64,000 nt of DNA from Roseivivax sp. THAF197b (GTDB lineage Bacteria > Pseudomonadota > Alphaproteobacteria > Rhodobacterales > Rhodobacteraceae). Below are positions 58,120 through 64,000 of this stretch, piece after piece. The notes beneath the pieces were generated by a model that made no database searches, was not told the origin of the DNA, and saw only the letters and a list, made by a program, of their open reading frames with translations. Position 1 is the first letter of the stretch; the number at the start of each line of letters is the position of its first letter. The DNA lies in NCBI RefSeq assembly GCF_009363255.1, contig NZ_CP045318.1, positions 3,275,501-3,339,500 on the forward strand, given 5' to 3'. Made by a program: the position numbers and the translations under genes.

Positions 58120-59723
58120 GAGGCCCCTCGGGTTGGCTCGGCTTCGGAAAATGTCTCGGGCAGGACGGGGGCCGCGTCGATCAGCGCGCGCGTATAGGCA
58201 TGGCGCGGCCGGGTCAGCACGTCTTCGGTGGGCCCTTCCTCGACGATCCGGCCCGCTTTCAGGACCAGCACCCGGCTGGTGATCCCGCGCACCACGGACA
58301 GATCGTGGCTGATGAAGAGATAGGCCAGATTGTACCGTTCGGAGAGATCCGCGATCAGGTCGAGGATCCGCGCCCGCACCCGCACATCGAGCGCGGAGAC
58401 CGCCTCGTCGAAAATGATGAATTCGGGTTTGGTGATGAGCGCGCGCGCGATGGCGATCCGTTGGCGCTGCCCGCCCGAAAAGGCGTGAATATGCCGATGC
58501 GCATCCTCGGGCGACAGGCCCACCGCGCGCAGCGCCTCCGCGATGGCGGCCTGCCGTTCGGCACCGCGCGGCGGATCGGCCATGAGGTGAAATGGCTCCG
58601 TGATCAGTCGCGAGACCCGGTGGCGCGGATTGAACGAGCCGTAAGGATCCTGGAAGACGACCTGCATCTTGGCCTGCGCGGCAGACGGCGTGCGCCCTGG
58701 CGCGATCGTGATGCCGTCCAGCGTCACCAGCCCCGCGCGAGCGGCCTCCAGCCCGAGGATCGCCCGGGTCAGGGTGGATTTGCCGGACCCCGATTCCCCC
58801 ACGAGCCCCACCCGTTCCCCCGACCGGATCGAGAAGGTCACGTCGCGCAGCGCATCGAAATGCGGGCGCGTGCCGAAAAGGCGCCTGCGCGGCAGGGCGA
58901 AGCTCTGGCTGACGCCCGCAACCTCGAGGAGCGGCGTATCGGCCTTGCGCGGCATCAGATGCGCGCGGTGGCGCGAGGCGGCAAAAAGCGCGCGGGTATA
59001 GTCATGCGCCTGCGCCCTGAAGACCTCCGCCGTGGGGCCCGACTCGACGATCCGGCCCTTGTTCATCACCGCGATCCGGTCGGCCAGCCCGTGGACCACG
59101 GCCAGATCGTGGGTGATGAGCAGAAGCGCCATACCGTCCTCGCGGGCGAGGCTTTTGAGGAGACCCAGAATACGCGCCTGCGTGGTGACATCGAGGGCCG
59201 TGGTCGGCTCGTCCGCGATCAGAAGCTTTGGCCGCAAGGCGGTCGCCATGGCGATGACCACGCGCTGACGCTGCCCGCCGGACAATTCGTGCGGGTAGCG
59301 CGTGAGCGGGATTTCCTCGAGTCCCACGCGGTCGAGCGCGGCGCGGGCCACCTCCTCCGCCCGGGCGGGCGTCGTCGCCTGATGCAGACGCACGGTCTCG
59401 GCCACCTGCCGCCCGATGCTTTGAACGGGGTTGAGCGCGGTCATCGGCTCCTGGAAGACCATCCCCATCTCGGCCCCGCGCCAGGCGCAGAGGGCAGGCT
59501 CCGACAGCGCCATCAGGTCCTGGCTATTCAGCCGAACGGCGCCTTCTGCCTCCGCCGCGCGCGGCAAGAGCCCCATCGCCGCCAGCGCCGTCATCGACTT
59601 GCCCGACCCGCTTTCACCGGTCAGCGCGACGATCTCGCCCGCGCCGATGGAGAAGGACACATCCTCTACCACGGCCGCATCGCCGAAGCGCACGCTCAAC
59701 CCTGCGACCTCCAGCACGCTCAT
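58116..59723 (-). CDS. Peptide-type ABC transporter, double ATP-binding protein
   Basis: This 535-residue protein holds two ATPase domains of the Opp/Dpp class in one chain. Domain 1: Walker A GESGSGKSM (about residue 38), signature LSGGQRQRVVIA, Walker B LLIADEPTTALD. Domain 2: Walker A GESGSGKST, signature FSGGQRQRIAIA, FIIFDEAVSALD. The fused DppD/DppF arrangement resembles YejF and glutathione-type GsiA. It powers uptake with the two permeases encoded upstream, with which it shares 4-base overlaps at both ends. Confidence 0.95.
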   Translation of the reverse strand: MSVLEVAGLSVRFGDAAVVEDVSFSIGAGEIVALTGESGSGKSMTALAAMGLLPRAAEAEGAVRLNSQDLMALSEPALCAWRGAEMGMVFQEPMTALNPVQSIGRQVAETVRLHQATTPARAEEVARAALDRVGLEEIPLTRYPHELSGGQRQRVVIAMATALRPKLLIADEPTTALDVTTQARILGLLKSLAREDGMALLLITHDLAVVHGLADRIAVMNKGRIVESGPTAEVFRAQAHDYTRALFAASRHRAHLMPRKADTPLLEVAGVSQSFALPRRRLFGTRPHFDALRDVTFSIRSGERVGLVGESGSGKSTLTRAILGLEAARAGLVTLDGITIAPGRTPSAAQAKMQVVFQDPYGSFNPRHRVSRLITEPFHLMADPPRGAERQAAIAEALRAVGLSPEDAHRHIHAFSGGQRQRIAIARALITKPEFIIFDEAVSALDVRVRARILDLIADLSERYNLAYLFISHDLSVVRGITSRVLVLKAGRIVEEGPTEDVLTRPRHAYTRALIDAAPVLPETFSEAEPTRGAS

Positions 59724-60535
59724 GCCCGCACCGTCTTCAGGCGGGGATCGAGCGCATCGCGCAGCCCGTCGCCCAGAAGGTTCAGCCCCAGAACCGTCCC
59801 CACGATGGCGAGCCCTGGCATCAGCGCCACATGCGGCGCCAGCGCCACCATGGTCTGCGCATCCGCCAGCATCCGCCCCCAGGACGGCACCGGCGGCTGC
59901 GCGCCAAGGCCCACATAGCTCAGCCCCGCCTCCGCGAGGATCCCCAGCGAGAACTGGATCGTCCCCTGCACGATCAGGAGGTTCACCACGTTGGGCAGGA
60001 TATGCTCGACCGAGATGCGCGCGCGTCCCTTGCCCGCGACGCGCGCCGCCATGATGAATTCCCGCGCCCAGATCGACAGCGCGGCACCGCGTGTGAGCCG
60101 CGCGAAGACCGGGATGTTGAAGATGCCGATGGCGATGATCGCATTCACCGCCGAAGGCCCCGCAATGGCGGTGATCAGGATCGCGATGACAAGGCTCGGG
60201 AAGGCGAAGACCAGATCGTTGCCGCGCATGATGACCTCGTCGAGCCAGCCACCATGACGCGCGGCTGCCGCGAGCCCCAGCGGCACGCCCACGCCCATGC
60301 CGATGCCGACGGCTACGAGTGCCACCGCAATGGAGGTGCGCGCACCCACCATCAGCATCGACAGGATATCGCGTCCGAAATGATCGGTGCCCAGAAGATG
60401 CGCGGCCGAGGGCGGCTGCAGCCGGTTCGGGATCGCCATGCCGTCGACCGCGTAGGGCGTCCAGACAAAGGACAGCCCAGCGCCCAGCAGCACAATCGCC
60501 GATAGCACAGCGCCGATGACAAGCGTACGGCTCAT
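59720..60535 (-). CDS. Peptide-type ABC transporter permease, DppC-like
   Basis: The 271-residue inner-membrane permease has the N-terminal helix LVIGAVLSAIVLLGAGLSF, HLLGTDHFGRDILSMLMVGART (the DppC signature), and the EAA loop ARVAGKGRARISVEHILPN. About six helices. It pairs with the DppB-like permease and overlaps both neighbours by four bases. Confidence 0.94.
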   Translation of the reverse strand: MSRTLVIGAVLSAIVLLGAGLSFVWTPYAVDGMAIPNRLQPPSAAHLLGTDHFGRDILSMLMVGARTSIAVALVAVGIGMGVGVPLGLAAAARHGGWLDEVIMRGNDLVFAFPSLVIAILITAIAGPSAVNAIIAIGIFNIPVFARLTRGAALSIWAREFIMAARVAGKGRARISVEHILPNVVNLLIVQGTIQFSLGILAEAGLSYVGLGAQPPVPSWGRMLADAQTMVALAPHVALMPGLAIVGTVLGLNLLGDGLRDALDPRLKTVRA

Positions 60536-61476
60536 GCCCGCCGCCTCAACCGCGGATCGACCGCCGCATAGGCCAGATCGGTCAGGAAGGTCACGACGAT
60601 CACCGCAAAGACCAGGAGCATCACCACCGACTCGACCACGATCAGATCCCGCTGCGAAATCGCCTGGAAGATCAGCCGCCCGAGCCCCGGCAGGAAGAAG
60701 ACCTGTTCGATGATGATTGCGCCTGCGAGGAGGAAGGAAAACTGCAGCCCGATGATGGTCAGCACGGGGATCAGCGCGTTCCTGAGCCCGTGCCGCCAGA
60801 GCGCCTGGCCGCGCGTCAGGCCCTTGGCGCGCGCGGTGCGCATGAAATCCTCGCCCAGAATGTCAATGAGCGCGGAGCGCATGACCCGCGCGAGGATCGC
60901 GGCTTGCGGCAGGGCCAGCGCCACGGCAGGCAAGGTCAGCGCCTTGATCGCCGCCAAGGGATCGGACCAACCCGGAAAGCCGCCCGCTGAAAACCAGCCG
61001 AGATTGATCGCGAAGAACAGCACCAGGAGCATCGCGAACCAGAAGTTGGGCACCGCGATGCCGAGCTGCGTCGCCCCCATCAACGCCATGTCACCGGGCG
61101 CCCCCCGGCGCGAAGCGGCGTACAATCCTGCCGGAAAAGCCAGAGCGGTCGACAGCAAAAGCGCATAAAGCGCCAGCGGCAACGAGATCCAGAGCCGGTC
61201 CGCGACCATCTCCGCAACGGGCGTGCGATAGGTGTAGGAGGTGCCGAAATCGCCCGTCACCATGCCGCCCAGCCAATCCACGTAGCGCTGCCATTTCGGC
61301 ACATCGAGGCCCAGCTCGGTGCGCAAGGCCGCCACCGTATCGGGCTGCGCATTGATGCCCAGCATGAAGCTCGCCGGATCGCCGGGTGCCACCTCGACCA
61401 CCAGAAAGATGACGAGCGAGGCCACCAGCAGGGACAGGCCAAGCGAGATCAATCGGCGGAGGGCGTAGCGCAGCAT
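60532..61476 (-). CDS. Peptide-type ABC transporter permease, DppB-like
   Basis: The 314-residue permease begins MLRYALRRLISLGLSLLVAS and has SFMLGINAQPDTVAAL, the DppB-type coupling loop MRTARAKGLTRGQALWRHGLRN and the membrane helices of the family. I start it at the ATG 61474-61476, the family N-terminus; a long in-frame extension upstream is low-complexity and not credible. Its ribosome-binding site is weak. It forms the channel with the DppC-like subunit. An ABM-domain gene lies just upstream on the same strand. Confidence 0.93.
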   Translation of the reverse strand: MLRYALRRLISLGLSLLVASLVIFLVVEVAPGDPASFMLGINAQPDTVAALRTELGLDVPKWQRYVDWLGGMVTGDFGTSYTYRTPVAEMVADRLWISLPLALYALLLSTALAFPAGLYAASRRGAPGDMALMGATQLGIAVPNFWFAMLLVLFFAINLGWFSAGGFPGWSDPLAAIKALTLPAVALALPQAAILARVMRSALIDILGEDFMRTARAKGLTRGQALWRHGLRNALIPVLTIIGLQFSFLLAGAIIIEQVFFLPGLGRLIFQAISQRDLIVVESVVMLLVFAVIVVTFLTDLAYAAVDPRLRRRA

Positions 61477-61564
61477 GTGGGCCACGGTAGGGCGCGCGAT
61501 CCCGGCGGTCCAGCGCCGACATGCCCCCGGCGCAGGGCAGTCCGCGGGATGCGGCCCCGCGGCG

Positions 61565-61882
61565 TCAATACAGCGCCGCGACCTCGTACATGACCGGCTC
61601 GAACCGGCTGCACAAAGCGGCGATCTCGCGGTTGCGGCGGCGCATCTCGTCCGAGCGCAGCATCGCCTTGAAATCGTCCCGGCTGCGCCATTGCGAGTAA
61701 TTGGCAATCCGCGTCTCGGCGTCGTTCACATGCAGACCCGCCGCGAGGAACCCCGGCTGGTCCGAGATGAACTCCGCATAGGCCGCCTGCAACAGCGCCA
61801 AGAGATCCCCGCAGGTGCCGGGCGAGCATTCGAACGTGGTGATGACCGTCTGATGCTGGGTGTCGGTCCGGATATCGAGCAT
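61565..61882 (-). CDS. Small ABM-domain monooxygenase-like protein within the peptide-transport run
   Basis: The 105-residue protein is of the ABM/ferredoxin-like fold: QTVITTFECSPGTCGDLLAL, GFLAAGLHVNDAETRIANYS and QWRSRDDFKAMLRS. Start ATG at 61880-61882 has GGGAGGA upstream. It sits between the binding-protein gene and the permeases, 88 nt before the DppB-like gene, and is the second such protein in the window (the other is at 52062-52409). Members modify quinones, haem or polyketide-like substrates; no substrate can be named here. Confidence 0.83.
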   Translation of the reverse strand: MLDIRTDTQHQTVITTFECSPGTCGDLLALLQAAYAEFISDQPGFLAAGLHVNDAETRIANYSQWRSRDDFKAMLRSDEMRRRNREIAALCSRFEPVMYEVAALY

Positions 61883-62067
61883 GGCAAATCCTCCCGGACG
61901 CAGCATAGCACGAAACTCACGCCCGCACGCGTCCTGTAGCCCGCTTTCTGCGCATGGGACGCGGCCGGAAGCGCCGGATCCTGCCGGTTCACAAGGGTGC
62001 ACATGCAAGAACGGGCCACGGGGCCGCATTACCGCCGGGCGATCACAGCGCCGCCCGGCGATAAGAG

Positions 62068-62083
62068 GTTAACTATCTGTTAA
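62068..62083 (-). promoter_or_regulatory. CtrA-type site in the peptide-transport run
   Basis: On the minus strand TTAACAGATAGTTAAC (complement of 62068-62083) matches TTAA-N7-TTAAC perfectly. It lies between the binding-protein gene (ending 62124) and the ABM gene (starting 61882), so it could drive the downstream genes separately from the binding protein. Confidence 0.6.
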
Positions 62084-62090
62084 TACATTA

Positions 62091-62108
62091 CCTTTCGCAT
62101 GCGAAAGG
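62091..62108. promoter_or_regulatory. Perfect 18-bp palindrome beside the CtrA box
   Basis: CCTTTCGCATGCGAAAGG reads the same on both strands (62091-62108) and starts 16 nt downstream of the 3' end of the binding-protein gene, 8 nt from the CtrA-type box. There is no T-tract, so it is not a standard terminator. The half ATGCGAAAGG also occurs at about 39743-39752, near the other CtrA box. Confidence 0.5.
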
Positions 62109-62123
62109 TTCGGGCCCGGCGCG

Positions 62124-63590
62124 TCACTCGGTCCAGGACACCCCCGCCAGCGGGTTCGCCTGCGTCGGCTGGTTTTCCCACAGACCCGTCAACCGCGCAT
62201 CGGCCACGGTGGGATAGGCCAGCTGGAACAGATAGGCGTTGACGAAATCCTCCGAGATCGTGGTCTGCGCCGTGGCGATCATCTCGGAGCGCGTGGCGGG
62301 ATCGGTGGTGGCCGTCAGCTCTTCCATCAAGGACTGGAACTCGGGATTGTCGTACTGGAAATAGTAATCCGGCCGCGCATAGATGCCGATATCGAAGGGC
62401 TCGGTATGGCTGACGATGGTCAGGCCGAAATCCTTGCCCCGGAAGACTTCCTCGAGCCACTGCGCCCATTCGAGATTGGTGATCTGCGTCTCGATCCCGA
62501 CCTCCCGCAACTGCGCTGCGATGATCTCTCCGCCGCGCCGGGCATAGGACGGGGGCGGCAGTTTCAGCGTCGTGGTGATCCCCTCGCCATGGCCCGCATC
62601 GGCCAGAAGCTGGCGCGCGAGGTCCGGGTCATAAGCAGACAGGCCCGTGAGATCGACGTAATCGGGATTGTGCGGGGCGAAATGCGTGCCGATGGGCGTG
62701 CCCTGCCCGAACATCGCCCCATCGATGATCGCCTGACGGTCGATGGCATGGGCCACCGCTTCGCGCACCTCCGGGTCGTCGAAGGGCGGCTCTGCGTTGT
62801 TCATCGCTAGGATCGTCTCGCCCTCGGTGGAGCCCACGATGACCTGGAAGCGCGGATCGACCTCGAATTGCGGCAGGTTCTCGGGCGCGGGGTAGCCCGC
62901 GAAGGCGTCGATATCCTGCGCCATCATCGCGGCAAAGGCCGCCGTCGGATCGGAGATGAACTTGAACGTCGCGGTCTCCAGCGCCGGGGCCTCGCCCCAA
63001 TACTCCGCATTGCGCGCAAGCTCGATCCGGTCGCCCTGCACCCATTCGGTGAAGGTGAAGGGCCCGGTGCCGATGGGCGTCTGCTTGATCCCTTCGATGG
63101 TTTCGGGTGCGACGATCACCGCATCGCCCCAGGCCATGTTGAACAGGAAATTTCCGTCGGGCTGCGAAAGCGTCACCTCGACGGTTTGCGGATCGACCAC
63201 CGTGACCTCCGCGATGCCCTCGAACAAAGCCTTCTGCGCGTTCACGCTGTCCTCGGCCCGCGCGCGGTCGAGCGAGAATTTCACATCCTCCGCATCCATC
63301 GCGGAGCCGTCATGGAAGGTTACGCCCTCGCGCAGGGTGAAGGTGTAGACCGTGCCGTCCTCCGAGATCTCCCAGCTTTCCGCCAGCGCGGGCTCGACAC
63401 TGCCATCGGCGGCAAAGCGCGTGAGCCCCTCGAAGACGTTGGAATAGAGCACGCTGTCGATGGCGCCCGCCGCTGCCGAGGTCGGGTCAAGATGCGGCGG
63501 CTCGAGCTGCAACGCGAGCGTCAGGTCGGTCTGTTGCGCAAGCGCGGGGCTCGCGCAAAGCGCAAGCGCGGTCAGGGTACGACGGAACAT
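62124..63590 (-). CDS. Peptide-type ABC transporter substrate-binding protein
   Basis: The 488-residue periplasmic binding protein (SBP family 5) has a signal peptide (MFRRTLTALALCASPALAQQ) and conserved segments DPTSAAAGAIDSVLYSNVFEGL, AESWEISEDGTVYTFTLREGV and HDGSAMDAEDVKFSLDRA. It delivers di- or oligopeptides, or a similar solute, to the permeases encoded downstream. The ATG has AAGGAGG upstream. The next genes of the same strand start 241 nt later, with a CtrA-type box and palindrome between. Confidence 0.94.
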   Translation of the reverse strand: MFRRTLTALALCASPALAQQTDLTLALQLEPPHLDPTSAAAGAIDSVLYSNVFEGLTRFAADGSVEPALAESWEISEDGTVYTFTLREGVTFHDGSAMDAEDVKFSLDRARAEDSVNAQKALFEGIAEVTVVDPQTVEVTLSQPDGNFLFNMAWGDAVIVAPETIEGIKQTPIGTGPFTFTEWVQGDRIELARNAEYWGEAPALETATFKFISDPTAAFAAMMAQDIDAFAGYPAPENLPQFEVDPRFQVIVGSTEGETILAMNNAEPPFDDPEVREAVAHAIDRQAIIDGAMFGQGTPIGTHFAPHNPDYVDLTGLSAYDPDLARQLLADAGHGEGITTTLKLPPPSYARRGGEIIAAQLREVGIETQITNLEWAQWLEEVFRGKDFGLTIVSHTEPFDIGIYARPDYYFQYDNPEFQSLMEELTATTDPATRSEMIATAQTTISEDFVNAYLFQLAYPTVADARLTGLWENQPTQANPLAGVSWTE

Positions 63591-63835
63591 AAAACAGGCC
63601 CTCCTTGGCGGTTCGGACCAGTGTCGGGCGGATCGAAGTCGGGATCAAGGTTGTTGGAAAGCGCGCCTCGAACCAGGGGCATCAACGAAAGAGCGCGGCC
63701 CAGAAGGCGTGCGCAGCCCTGAGCCCCGTGGCCGGACCGGGCTGTCCACCAAGTCGGACATCCGCAAGGCCGCCAGAACAGCAGGGATTCACGGTCAGCG
63801 CGTTCGGCAGAAACCATGTGCAGAACCGTGCGCGG

Positions 63836-64000
63836 TCAAGACCATTCCTTGGGCTTTGCCCGGCTCGGCATCCTGTGCACCTTGGTCACGAAGATGATCT
63901 CGCATCCTGTGAGCGAAAACGCGTCGTCGCGTATTGTCGAGGAGCGCCAAGGCGATATCCCATCGCCGGTGACCTCCACCAGATATCCGCTGATCCTGAC
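63836..64000 (-). CDS. C-terminal end of a protein of unknown function (cut by window)
   Basis: A minus-strand frame enters at the right edge and ends in TGA at 63836-63838, giving 54 visible residues: ISGYLVEVTGDGISPWRSST, then a segment with GCEIIFVTKVHRMPS. The pattern of strand-like segments and codon usage look like real coding sequence, and the gap of 245 bases to the binding-protein start would fit a normal spacer. No family is recognised from so short a piece. Confidence 0.55.
   Translation of the reverse strand, partial: VRISGYLVEVTGDGISPWRSSTIRDDAFSLTGCEIIFVTKVHRMPSRAKPKEWS

Noticed and set aside
62091..62108. CCTTTCGCATGCGAAAGG as the terminator of the binding-protein gene
   Set aside because: It is a loopless perfect palindrome without T residues and so fits a protein-binding site better.
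63572..63817. An 81-codon minus-strand frame upstream of the binding-protein gene
   Set aside because: It overlaps the ribosome-binding site and start of the binding-protein gene in another frame, with no ribosome-binding site and no domain. The partial frame ending at 63836 is more convincing.

Overview
The window is a gene-dense, high-GC (roughly 65 percent by eye) chromosomal segment of an alphaproteobacterium, almost certainly a member of the Rhodobacteraceae (Roseobacter group). This rests on gene content and order: a fructose-type FrcBCA transporter beside a ROK regulator, a deoC-ALDH16 pair, the RidA-GDPD-COG3146 cluster, DUF2254, and CtrA- and LexA-type sites of alphaproteobacterial form. 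The genus cannot be read from the sequence alone. I see no rRNA, tRNA, CRISPR array, insertion sequence or prophage.

Layout. 1-5 kb (minus strand): a COG3146 acyltransferase-like protein cut by the left edge, a glycerophosphodiesterase, a RidA protein, and a type I secretion pair (HlyD-like adaptor and ABC exporter) without an adjacent substrate. 5-9.3 kb: a class A penicillin-binding protein, divergent from glnK-amtB (nitrogen sensing and ammonium transport), which ends in a clear terminator. 9.4-13.9 kb: a ROK repressor divergent from frcBCA across one palindrome that carries both -35 boxes. 14-20 kb: a secreted EF-hand protein, a Na+/H+ antiporter with a cyclic-nucleotide-binding-like tail, smpB, a 3-mercaptopyruvate sulfurtransferase and an aromatic/aspartate aminotransferase. 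20-25 kb: a repeat-containing intergenic stretch, deoC and a two-domain ALDH16, then rsfS-rlmH. 25-32 kb: an M14-type deacylase, a Bcr/CflA-like exporter, a 1-Cys peroxiredoxin, an aldehyde dehydrogenase, argJ and a parvulin foldase.

32-39 kb (plus strand): secA, a low-GC DUF616-like putative glycosyltransferase, a membrane-anchored hypothetical and a PstS-like/OmpA fusion. 39-45 kb (minus strand): radC behind a CtrA box, msrA-msrB, queG, a glutathione transferase, mtgA and an Asp-box beta-propeller protein. 45-51 kb: gltD-gltB (glutamate synthase), diverging from uppP. 52-57 kb: an ABM-domain protein, DUF2254 with a coupled small ORF, and dnaE2 behind a perfect SOS box but missing its C-terminal OB region and the usual imuA/imuB neighbours. 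57-63.6 kb: a peptide-type ABC transporter (binding protein, two permeases, double ATPase) with a P1-family aminopeptidase and an ABM protein in one minus-strand run that contains an internal CtrA-type box. A partial unknown gene lies at the right edge.

Functional themes are nitrogen assimilation (glnK, amtB, gltBD, argJ), carbon uptake and aldehyde disposal (frcBCA, deoC, two ALDHs), envelope building (PBP1A-like, mtgA, uppP, secA, OmpA fusion, foldase), redox protection (peroxiredoxin, msrAB, GST), and two global regulatory inputs visible in the DNA: LexA (dnaE2) and CtrA (radC and probably the peptide-transport run). No single wholly new system stands out. The most unusual items are the truncated, orphan SOS-regulated dnaE2, the CtrA boxes, the two-layer palindrome at the frc locus, paired dyads upstream of mtgA, the DUF616-like gene and two candidate small-RNA loci.
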